Assembly: GCA_029972225.1 (NCBI GenBank)
Contig: CP124756.1
Coordinates: 3,454,001-3,518,000 of the forward strand
Length of the DNA: 64,000 bases
Direction of reading: 5' to 3'
DNA from: Candidatus Thiothrix putei
GTDB lineage: Bacteria > Pseudomonadota > Gammaproteobacteria > Thiotrichales > Thiotrichaceae
This document shows positions 43,595-51,227 of this stretch, in pieces. The position numbers were made by a program, and so were the translations under genes. Position 1 is the stretch's first letter; the number at the start of each line of letters is the position of its first letter. The notes under the pieces were generated by a model, which worked only from the letters and a program-made list of their open reading frames with translations, did not search any database and had not been told where the DNA came from.

Positions 43595-44731
43595 CAAGTC
43601 AAATAATTGCCCGTATTCGCGCATGGCATAGCGGTCGGTCATCCCCGCAATAAAATCAGCAATGGCGCGTGCACGTCCCGCGTCCCCCATGTCGGTTTCG
43701 TAACGTTTCGCAAACGCTTGGTATTTGGGAGTCAGCAAGCGGGTGTCTTGCAGGTATGCTTCAAACAATGCGCGTACCACTTTACGTGCCCGCCAAGTCA
43801 TGCGATAGACCGTGGGGTGAAAGTACAAGTTGTCGCGCAGGAATTTTTTCAGCCCATTTTTTTGCTGCCGCATTGCCTCGCCATAGCGCATTAATGCAAG
43901 CGGTTGGGCGCGGACTTCTGCCAAGGTTTGCACCCCGGAGGCTTGGATGGCGGCTTGGCTGCTTTCGATTAAATCCACCACCATGCGCCCAATCATGCGC
44001 CGCAAGGTTTCGCGGATCAGGCGTCGGCCTTGCAGTGTGGGATATTGTTGCAACACAGCTTGATATTCTTGCGCAAATACTGGCACTTGCTGCAATTGTT
44101 CCAAGCTGATTAAGCCGGAGCGTAAGCCGTCTTCAATATCGTGGTTGTTGTAAGCGATTTCATCTGCCAGATTGGTGAGTTGGGCTTCCAGCGTGGGCTG
44201 GGTTTTATTGAGAAAGCGTTGCCCGACATCGCCCAACGTTTGGGCGTGTTTGAGGGCGCAGTGTTTGAGGATGCCTTCGCGAGTTTCAAAGGTAAGGTTG
44301 ATGCCGGGAAAGTCGGCGTAACTGTCTTCCAGCACATCCACCACCCGCAGCGATTGCAGGTTGTGTTCAAATCCGTCGAAATCTTTCATGCAGGCGTTGA
44401 GTTCATCTTGTCCGGCGTGCCCGAATGGGGTGTGGCCCAAATCGTGGGAGAGCGCAATCGCTTCGGTGAGGTCTTCATTCAAGCCCATGCTGCGGGCAAC
44501 TGAACGCGCAATTTGCGCCACTTCCAGCGAATGGGTCAGGCGGGTGCGGTATAAATCGCCTTCGTGATTGACGAATACTTGGGTTTTGTATTCCAGCCGT
44601 CGGAACGCTTTGGAGTGAATAATGCGGTCGCGGTCGCGCTGGAATTCGGTACGGTATTGCGGCGGCGCTTCGGGATAACGCCGCCCTTGGGTGTATTCCG
44701 GTTGAGCAGCGTAAGTGGCAATGGTTGGCAT
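43580..44731 (-). CDS. dgt: Deoxyguanosinetriphosphate triphosphohydrolase-like protein
   Basis: 383 residues from the ATG at 44729-44731 (MPTIATYAAQPEY). HD-domain metal site: HSLEVAQIARSVA then LSHDLGHTPFGHAGQDEL; RRLEYKTQVFVNHEGD is the preceding block. The enzyme splits dNTPs into nucleoside and triphosphate. The frame stays open upstream into the IS5-like end (44796), which would add MLKIEQLSLSDFASR; that extension is an insertion artefact. The IS lies 64 bases upstream and may have separated dgt from its promoter. Confidence 0.92.
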   Translation of the reverse strand: MPTIATYAAQPEYTQGRRYPEAPPQYRTEFQRDRDRIIHSKAFRRLEYKTQVFVNHEGDLYRTRLTHSLEVAQIARSVARSMGLNEDLTEAIALSHDLGHTPFGHAGQDELNACMKDFDGFEHNLQSLRVVDVLEDSYADFPGINLTFETREGILKHCALKHAQTLGDVGQRFLNKTQPTLEAQLTNLADEIAYNNHDIEDGLRSGLISLEQLQQVPVFAQEYQAVLQQYPTLQGRRLIRETLRRMIGRMVVDLIESSQAAIQASGVQTLAEVRAQPLALMRYGEAMRQQKNGLKKFLRDNLYFHPTVYRMTWRARKVVRALFEAYLQDTRLLTPKYQAFAKRYETDMGDAGRARAIADFIAGMTDRYAMREYGQLFDLSGLR

Positions 44732-44795
44732 CTCAGGCTCCGACGAGTGGTTAGTGTGCAGTAACATGACCGTATAGCGGCTTGCGCTTGCTTGG

Positions 44796-46177
44796 GAGCG
44801 ACTTGCAAAATCCGACAAACTGAGTTGCTCAATTTTCAGCATTGACCGAACGCCGCATATTCAGCCGATTTTTTACTCAATTTGACCAACGAAACCTGAG
44901 CTTTTTCAGTTTTACCGTAACTTTTGCTAAATTTCACCCATACCGATGCGACTGCTCCTGTTTTTCAGTCAGTCTTCCCGTGTTTTTTCAAACCCAGTCG
45001 CTTTATAACAAGACACGCATCAGTTGATCAGCACTCAACACCAAAATCCCAAACATCAAGTGGCTGTAAACTTTTTGCGCACCTTGCACCCACACATTCC
45101 GACCACCAAATTCATCCTTCAGGCGGGCATTGGTTCGTTCTACGGTGCTGCGAATTTTGTAACGCTCGGCATCAGCAGGTTCAAACGCTTCTTTCTGTCC
45201 GCCGCGAGGATTGTGATCAATCAGAGGGACATGCCCCAGATGACGGCTGTATTCGTGCAAATCAGCACTGCAATAGGCTGCATCCATCAGGTCGTAGAGA
45301 CTGGTGACACGTTGGGCACTGATTTGAGAGAGTGGGATGGCTGCCCCGCTGTCGTGAAACGAGGCGGAAGACAGAATGGCTGCTATCGGGACACCACAAT
45401 CGGCGGTATCGATATGCAGTTTGTAGCCGTTCCAACTGTGCTTGTAGCCTTGGGCATTCTTCTTCGTCCCCCGGTTACACTGAACCGGTATCTCATCGAG
45501 TGCTTGCTGAAGTGACTGTTCCCGTTGGCGCTGAATCCGTGTTTGCCCTTGTTTTTTCTTTGGCTTTTCCTCGGCAACAGGCCGTTCACGTGCCTCAATG
45601 GCTGTTGAATCCCGACACAGGTGGCCGATCAGCGCATCGCCCAAATACGTTTTCACCAACGTTTCATGCACACGTTCCGCTAAACGCTGTTCAGCAAATT
45701 CAGCGAAGGCACGTGAAAAGGTGGATTCGGAAGGCAGTTTCTTGGTCAGGGGAAACCCGCAGATGCGTCGCAGGGAGCGATCGTTTTGCAGCCGGTCAAT
45801 GAGTGCTCGCGTATTGACAATATTGAGCACGCTTTTGGCGACAAAAGCATTGGCAAACCAAGATCGCTCCGTCGCTGGCCGTCCAGACCCATCACGAAAA
45901 GAGCGCACAAAATCTTCAATGCGCGTCAGCTCCAGTACGTGAATGAGTTTTTCAAGCTTGGGGGTCAATGTGCCAAAGGCATCATTGAAGCAAGGTAGTA
46001 TTTCAATTTGCAGCAAACTCCAGCGTTGTGCAATCAGGGCGCGTTCGGTAGAATTCATAGCGTGGGCTTAATGGTTGTTTTGACGCTTCTATTATCGCCG
46101 AAAACGGCAGCCCACACTTCTTTTTTCTTTCAGATGAAGGAAGGTTCACGCTGAAAATGTAATTTTGCAAGTGGCTC
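44796..46177 (-). mobile_element. IS5-like insertion sequence, full copy 2
   Basis: 1382 bases, same ends and length as the element at 2417-3798. Its flanks do not match each other: TTGG (44792-44795) on the left and TTTA (46178-46181) on the right. In complement these are CCAA and TAAA, the flanks of the truncated copy at 7746-8192. It separates dgt from the 5' half of tcmP. Mismatched flanks that match another copy crosswise indicate recombination between copies. Confidence 0.93.
45003..46058 (-). CDS. IS5-like DDE transposase
   Basis: 351 residues, the same sequence as the transposase at 2624-3679 by reading both. Intact acids (RDSTAIEARE, LMDAAYCSADL, STVERTNARLKDE). An outward open frame at the far end of the element adds MLKIEQLSLSDFASR to whatever lies beyond. 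Confidence 0.92.
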   Translation of the reverse strand: MNSTERALIAQRWSLLQIEILPCFNDAFGTLTPKLEKLIHVLELTRIEDFVRSFRDGSGRPATERSWFANAFVAKSVLNIVNTRALIDRLQNDRSLRRICGFPLTKKLPSESTFSRAFAEFAEQRLAERVHETLVKTYLGDALIGHLCRDSTAIEARERPVAEEKPKKKQGQTRIQRQREQSLQQALDEIPVQCNRGTKKNAQGYKHSWNGYKLHIDTADCGVPIAAILSSASFHDSGAAIPLSQISAQRVTSLYDLMDAAYCSADLHEYSRHLGHVPLIDHNPRGGQKEAFEPADAERYKIRSTVERTNARLKDEFGGRNVWVQGAQKVYSHLMFGILVLSADQLMRVLL

Positions 46178-46741
46178 TTTATAATCTTCAATTTTCTCAA
46201 ACTCATGGTTGAGTTGTCGGTTCATTCCGCTGATGGGAAACAAAAACCAGACATCCAAAGAGCGGGTAGAGGCTATAGCTTCCAGGGTTTTCCATTCCAC
46301 ACTGTTACCATACGGATCAAGAAAGAGAACACCCCGATATTTTTGTGATTGCCATGTTTTCTTGTTACTGCATATATTCTGAAGTACTTGATTGGCATCT
46401 GAATTTTCAATTCTTATATGTTGAGACGGATACTCTTGTTTTAATGCTTCCAATGCATTGCAGCGTTCTTTGCTAGCTTCAATGAATAGATAGCGGTCAA
46501 ACTTCCGTTCAATATCCAATGCTATTCTGGCAGAACCATCGTATGTTAGTTTCTGTTCATTTTCTCCCAGTAACGGAGCATCAGGTATTTTTTCCGAACG
46601 GTTTCCTGATCCTGCAAATGCATCGATATAGAGAAGTTCATAAGGTTTATTTTTCAATGCTTGAGTATAAAAATCGAGGTACTTTTTTAGTATCTCCAAC
46701 TTGATTTCAGTCCATGCACCGCCAAAGTAATGATCTGCCAT
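46178..46741 (-). pseudogene. tcmP: 5' half of tcmP (three-Cys-motif partner)
   Basis: 188 codons from the ATG at 46741, with AAGGA upstream. MADHYFGGAWTEIKLEILKKYL and YELLYIDAFAGSG (a SAM-like loop), RYLFIEASKERCNALEAL, GVLFLDPYGNSVEWKTLEAI and WFLFPISGMNRQL are typical TcmP blocks. The coding sequence stops at EDYK on the IS target TAAA and then reads 15 codons of IS (EPLAKLHFQREPSFI). The missing 100 codons are at 8193-8499. A truncated protein may still be made. Confidence 0.9.
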
Positions 46742-46856
46742 TTGTTAGTCCTTATCTGATAATGACGATAATCTTAGTTGACAATAATTATTTGCATCAT
46801 AGCACATTTGCTGTTTTTATCGTCAATAACGAGGTGTACTGACAAAATTATTGCCA

Positions 46857-46881
46857 AATTCACACAGACCTTATGTGAATT
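46857..46881. promoter_or_regulatory. AATTCACA/TGTGAATT inverted repeat
   Basis: A perfect 8-base inverted repeat with a 9-base spacer in the intergenic region between tcmP and the DMT transporter. It may be a regulator site; it is the inside-out version of a CRP-type motif. No further support. Confidence 0.3.
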
Positions 46882-46979
46882 GCTGTTTCAGCATACGCTA
46901 CAGCCACCCGGCGGCAAAGTATAAAATACAAGGTAGTTTTGGGCTGCATTTGGATAAAAAACAAGGGTGTTTTTTGCTC

Positions 46980-47840
46980 TCAGGATACCCGCCGATTATG
47001 CAACCACAACAGCAGCCCCGCGCCCACGATCAGTCCGCTTCCCACAAAGAAATTCCACCCCAGCACATCCTGAAACAGGAACACGCTATATAACGTCGCT
47101 GCCACCACCTGCGCATTCAGCCAAGGCGACAGATCCGACGCGGTGATCAGCGTATACGCTTTAATCAGCAGGAAATGCCCAATCGCACCGAACGCGCCCA
47201 TGCTGATCAGCAACAGCCATTGCAGCGCATCGGGCGTTTTCCACCACAGCGGCACGAGGAAACTCAGCACCACTGCCCCCACAATCGAGGTATAAAACAG
47301 CGAGGTGCGCGGATCATCCACCCCCGCCACTTTACGGGTCAGCAGAAAATACAGTGCCAGCAGCAGCGAGGCAAAAAACGCCAGCAATAACGCCGGTTCA
47401 AAGGTTTGAAAACCGGGACGAATAATCACCAGCACTCCGACAAACCCGGCAGAAACCGCCAACAAATGACGCGGCAGGATACGTTCCCCCAAGAATACGC
47501 CCGCGAACAAGGTAACAAGTACCGGCGACAAATACATCAACGCCGTCGCTTCCGCCAGACTCACCGTTTTGATTGCCATGTACAGCAAGGTATTGATGCC
47601 GACCATGCACAAGCCGCGCAACAACTGCGTTTTTGGCGCACGGGTCACGGCAAAATGGCGCAAACCCTGCCCATAAAACAGCAGCGACACAATAATGCTG
47701 TGGAACAGAAACCGCGCCCACGTCACCTGAAAGGTCGAAAACTCACGCATCAGGTATTTCCCCAACGAATCCATCCCCGCCAGAATAACGGAGGCAATAA
47801 TCGTGAGGACGATGGCAAGCAAGGCTGGGCGGTTTTTCAT
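46980..47840 (-). CDS. EamA/DMT-family transporter
   Basis: 286 residues with ten predicted membrane helices in two EamA repeats. Repeat 1 has ASVILAGMDSLGKYLMREFSTFQVTWARF and AEATALMYLSPVLVTLFAGVFLGERI; repeat 2 has LYFLLTRKVAG and LNAQVVAATLYSVFLFQDVLGWNFFVGS. Start at 47840 or 47852. Exports or imports small metabolites; the substrate is unknown. Confidence 0.85.
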   Translation of the reverse strand: MKNRPALLAIVLTIIASVILAGMDSLGKYLMREFSTFQVTWARFLFHSIIVSLLFYGQGLRHFAVTRAPKTQLLRGLCMVGINTLLYMAIKTVSLAEATALMYLSPVLVTLFAGVFLGERILPRHLLAVSAGFVGVLVIIRPGFQTFEPALLLAFFASLLLALYFLLTRKVAGVDDPRTSLFYTSIVGAVVLSFLVPLWWKTPDALQWLLLISMGAFGAIGHFLLIKAYTLITASDLSPWLNAQVVAATLYSVFLFQDVLGWNFFVGSGLIVGAGLLLWLHNRRVS

Positions 47841-47868
47841 GGCAGCAAGCACGCGGGTAAGTTAGTCA

Positions 47869-49398
47869 CTACATCCAACTCCGCCCGCTACTTTCAGCCT
47901 GATACAAGCTGTCATTCACAATGCGCTTACCCGCAACCCACGGAATGAACGGCACACCTTGAGCGCCCGACGCAAACACCAGTCGCACATGACACAGGTT
48001 GTGGCGTTCCAACCACCAGCTTTGCACATAACTCACCTGCTGCACCTTAAAAACCGGCAGGCAATAATAATTCACCCCAATCAGCCCTTTGCGGATATAC
48101 AGAAACTGACTATCCAGCGCATAACCCCAGCGTCGCCAACGCAACACAATCAACCCGCCTGCCCACAATCCGACCAGCAAAGCCACATTTGCCAATAACG
48201 GCGAGTCAGGGCGCAACAGCCATTGTGACAGCCCAACCATCACCAAACAAAACAACACCGGTCGGATTAAAAACCGCCAGTTAATCGGCTGAAATACCAC
48301 CTCGGCTAAACGCTGCGCTGGCAACGCCTCCGCCAGCAACGCCTGCGCATCCTGCGGCGTAACGGCGGGAACCATTATCCGCCCCGCATCCGCCAAACCT
48401 GCTTGCGGTGCTTGAATTTGCTCGAAACGCACATTACAGCGCCCAAACACACGATCCAGCCAACTTTGTTGCAACTGCACCCATTGCAGGCGCGACAGTT
48501 TCATACTCACTTCGTGGCGGGTAAACAAACCGCAACGTTGGATATAACGCTCGCCACGCTGCACCAAGCTGTAATCAAAAAAGCTCAACATCGCGCCTGC
48601 CACCGATAACAACGCCATGAACATCACTACCAGCAAGGCAATGCCCAGCATCAGCACAATCAACCACCCCAGCGACTGCTGCGCCGGGTCAAAATAATGC
48701 ACCACATCAATGCCAAACGTTTCCAGCCGTTCAACCATCCGCTCCAGCGCGTTGTCCCAAAACGGTGTCGTTGCTGCCAAAAATACCCATACCCGATTAT
48801 TGCTAATGCCATAAATCAGCAAATCGCCCACACTGCGCCGATTCAGTAGCCGTTCGTTGGGGGTCGTACCTGTCACATCGTCAATATCGCTGGCAATGGT
48901 ATCTTGGGTAATTGTTGTGGTTGAATGCGCGGCATAAATGGCGTGTTGCAAAGCTTCCGCTTGTGAACGCGACAAAGCAACAAGCTGCGCCTCGTCGCGA
49001 CTCGAACCAGCGGTATCCAACTGCACCATCACATGATCCGTGAAGCGGTAATACAAAGGCTGCTCCAGTTTCACATTTTGAATACGCTCGAACGGCAGGT
49101 TGAGTTGGGTTTTTTGAATAATCCCCGCCTGAATATCCACCGTGTCACCGGTTACGCGAAACTGGTAAAAATAATAGCGCAGCAAGGCAATACCCGCGAA
49201 CAACCCCAAGCCAAGCACAATCGCGCCCAATGTCAGCAGTGGCGAATCCTGCAAGCCCCGATACGTAAAAATGATGAATGGAATGAGGTAAAACACACTG
49301 CCAAACACCGCCTGCAAACTTTGCAAGCTGAAATACAGCAACGCAATCGGCGATAAATGCTGCCAATTTTCCAATTTTTGCAGCGCATTATCCGCCAT
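47869..49398 (-). CDS. Bacterial PH (DUF304) membrane protein, YdbT-like
   Basis: About 509 residues from MADNALQKLENWQ. Several membrane helices alternate with bacterial PH (bPH2) repeats: LLRYYFYQFRVTGDTVDIQAGIIQKTQ, ERYIQRCGLFTRHEVSMKLSRLQWVQLQQ and YALDSQFLYIRKGLIGVNYYCLPVFKVQQV. This is the layout of B. subtilis YdbT. Overlaps the upstream YdbS-like gene by 11 bases, the usual pair. YdbS-YdbT have been linked to bacteriocin resistance in Bacillus; that role is not shown here. Confidence 0.82.
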   Translation of the reverse strand: MADNALQKLENWQHLSPIALLYFSLQSLQAVFGSVFYLIPFIIFTYRGLQDSPLLTLGAIVLGLGLFAGIALLRYYFYQFRVTGDTVDIQAGIIQKTQLNLPFERIQNVKLEQPLYYRFTDHVMVQLDTAGSSRDEAQLVALSRSQAEALQHAIYAAHSTTTITQDTIASDIDDVTGTTPNERLLNRRSVGDLLIYGISNNRVWVFLAATTPFWDNALERMVERLETFGIDVVHYFDPAQQSLGWLIVLMLGIALLVVMFMALLSVAGAMLSFFDYSLVQRGERYIQRCGLFTRHEVSMKLSRLQWVQLQQSWLDRVFGRCNVRFEQIQAPQAGLADAGRIMVPAVTPQDAQALLAEALPAQRLAEVVFQPINWRFLIRPVLFCLVMVGLSQWLLRPDSPLLANVALLVGLWAGGLIVLRWRRWGYALDSQFLYIRKGLIGVNYYCLPVFKVQQVSYVQSWWLERHNLCHVRLVFASGAQGVPFIPWVAGKRIVNDSLYQAESSGRSWM

Positions 49399-49930
49399 GT
49401 TGTAAATCCTGATGCCGTAAAATAAATTGCCGCAAACCTTGCGCCTGCTCGACCGGCAAACCGGGGATTGCAAACGTATACGTACCGCTACCGGCACTGA
49501 ACACCTGCAAGGTTGCCAGACCCGCACTGCGTTCAATGGGGCCGCGTTTCAGCTCAATGTGTTGAATACGGGTCAGCGGCTGAATCACCGTATGCCGAAA
49601 CAACAAGCCCCAACGAAACCCCACATCATGCTCACGTAACGCATACGCCACGCGCTGATCGGCAAAAATGCCATACACATTGTAAAGCACACTCAAGGCG
49701 ATCAACCCCAACATCACCCAACCCGCCAAAGGCTGATAGTCAGCGGTAATGGCAGACAAGAAGGTGTATTCACTGGCGAACCAGATAATGAGCAATACCA
49801 GCGTCACCAATAGATTTAGCATGGCATTAATCGGCATATAGCGCGGCGAGAGTGCCTGCCAGTCAAACTGTTCAACATCGGGTAAGTCTGCCAACGGCAC
49901 ATTGGCGTTACTGAACGGTAGGTTTTGCAT
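49388..49930 (-). CDS. Bacterial PH-domain membrane protein, YdbS-like
   Basis: 180 residues. Two membrane helices (NAMLNLLVTLVLLIIWFASEY and LAGWVMLGLIALSVLYNVYG), then one bPH2 domain (YALREHDVGFRWGLLFRHTVIQPLTRIQHIELKRG). First gene of the ydbS-ydbT-like pair. Confidence 0.82.
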   Translation of the reverse strand: MQNLPFSNANVPLADLPDVEQFDWQALSPRYMPINAMLNLLVTLVLLIIWFASEYTFLSAITADYQPLAGWVMLGLIALSVLYNVYGIFADQRVAYALREHDVGFRWGLLFRHTVIQPLTRIQHIELKRGPIERSAGLATLQVFSAGSGTYTFAIPGLPVEQAQGLRQFILRHQDLQHGG

Positions 49931-50008
49931 AGTGCTTCATCCCAAATGGCACGGATGAAGCACATTCAGATGTTTTAAGGGCATTGTCAACCGAAAGTTA
50001 AGGCGTGG

Positions 50009-50590
50009 TTACAACCACACTCGGTTTTCGGGTTGTGTGGGTTTCGGTGGCTGCGGTTGCACCGGCGCTGGCACTGCCCCACGCGGTGGCTCAGCAAAAA
50101 ACCGTTGCAACAACCCATTGGCAAACGGGTCTTGCTTAAAAAACGGGTCATCGAACGGATTCTGTTTAAAAAACGGGTGGTCAAACGGGCCTTTGCCGCC
50201 AAACAGTGAGCCACTAAACGGGAAACCCTGTCCAAACATATCCGCAAACATTGCTTCCGGCTGCATGGTCATCGCTTGCAACACCGCTTGCTGTTTGTCC
50301 TGCGGCAGGCCGGATTGCTGCAATTGGCTACGGATTTCGTCTGGTGTCCCTTCAAAGGTGTAATCGCGGGTGTCGTTGGCTTGATCTTGGTAACGCAATT
50401 GCGCCCGCCAACGCCCATCCGCGAGGGATTGCACCTGTACTGACTGCGATTGTTGCTGGATCAGCGGCGGGGGTGAGTTCAGTGGCGGGGATTGCGGTGG
50501 CGTTTGCCAGTTCTGGAAAGGGTCAGTCTCTGCCCAGACTGGCTGGAAAAACCCAACCAAGACACTCAAACACAAAGCTAACGGTTTCAT
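50009..50590 (-). CDS. Secreted protein with FDxPFFKQ repeats
   Basis: 194 residues from the ATG at 50588-50590. Signal MKPLALCLSVLVGFFQPVWA. A small domain (RWRAQLRYQDQANDTRDYTFEG, PDEIRSQLQQSGLPQDKQQ) is followed by a Phe/Pro/Asp-rich run in which GPFDHPFFKQNPF, DDPFFKQDPF and ANGLLQRFF echo each other. Pro-rich end. No family recognised. It lies 58 bases after the DUF4340 gene on the same strand and may belong to the ABC operon. Confidence 0.6.
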   Translation of the reverse strand: MKPLALCLSVLVGFFQPVWAETDPFQNWQTPPQSPPLNSPPPLIQQQSQSVQVQSLADGRWRAQLRYQDQANDTRDYTFEGTPDEIRSQLQQSGLPQDKQQAVLQAMTMQPEAMFADMFGQGFPFSGSLFGGKGPFDHPFFKQNPFDDPFFKQDPFANGLLQRFFAEPPRGAVPAPVQPQPPKPTQPENRVWL

Positions 50591-50648
50591 TATCGTCTGC
50601 TCCTTGATGTGCGCCCCTGCCAATGGCGGCAGGGGCAGTTGAACAATA

Positions 50649-51224
50649 TTATTGCGGGGCAGCACCTGCGGGTGGGGTAGCCGGTGGTGGCGGTGGCTCA
50701 GGCTTTTTCCAGCTTTCTGCCTTGCCCGGCAATTCATACGTGCCGATACTGGTACTGTAGACCACTTTGTCATCAGGCAAGCGGGTATAACTGCGACCAG
50801 CCCCCGCGCCATTGCCCAGCAACAGCGTGGCTTTCACCGTATCACCTTGCAGCAGTTGCACCTGACGTTCAAAACCGCTGTCTTCCACCTTGAAGCGTTT
50901 GAAATCCGCCCCGCTGGTGGCGACTAGCAAACCGCGCTTTAAACCGTGCAACTTATCCAGCACAGCGGTGATTTTAGCGGCATCCGCTTGCGCATTTTCC
51001 AGTCCCGGTAATTGCCACTGATCGGCGGTCTTGCGCAATTCCGCGCTATTGCCCTCGGCATCTTTCACCACAATATGGTCGATTTGCGCCGTTTCAAAGC
51101 TCAGTAAGGCTTCGTTGGCAGGACGTGCCGCCAAGGCATTGGTTTGCCAACCGGATACTGCCACCAACAACACTTGCAACAGCAATACGCCTGCAAGGAT
51201 CATTACCCATTTACTCCGTACCAT
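50649..51224 (-). CDS. DUF4340-domain protein
   Basis: 191 residues. N-terminal membrane anchor (WVMILAGVLLLQVLLVAVSGW), then the DUF4340 beta-rich domain (DHIVVKDAEGNSAELRKTADQWQLP, FKRFKVEDSGFERQVQLLQGD, VYSTSIGTYELPGKAESW). DUF4340 genes commonly sit next to Gld-type ABC genes, as here, 3 bases after the permease gene. Function unknown. Confidence 0.85.
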   Translation of the reverse strand: MVRSKWVMILAGVLLLQVLLVAVSGWQTNALAARPANEALLSFETAQIDHIVVKDAEGNSAELRKTADQWQLPGLENAQADAAKITAVLDKLHGLKRGLLVATSGADFKRFKVEDSGFERQVQLLQGDTVKATLLLGNGAGAGRSYTRLPDDKVVYSTSIGTYELPGKAESWKKPEPPPPPATPPAGAAPQ

Positions 51225-51227
51225 CTG

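Noticed and set aside
43580..44842. dgt start at the ATG inside the IS end
   Set aside because: The extra residues MLKIEQLSLSDFASR are identical to those at the other IS copy's junction and have no Shine-Dalgarno; the native start at 44731 fits the family.
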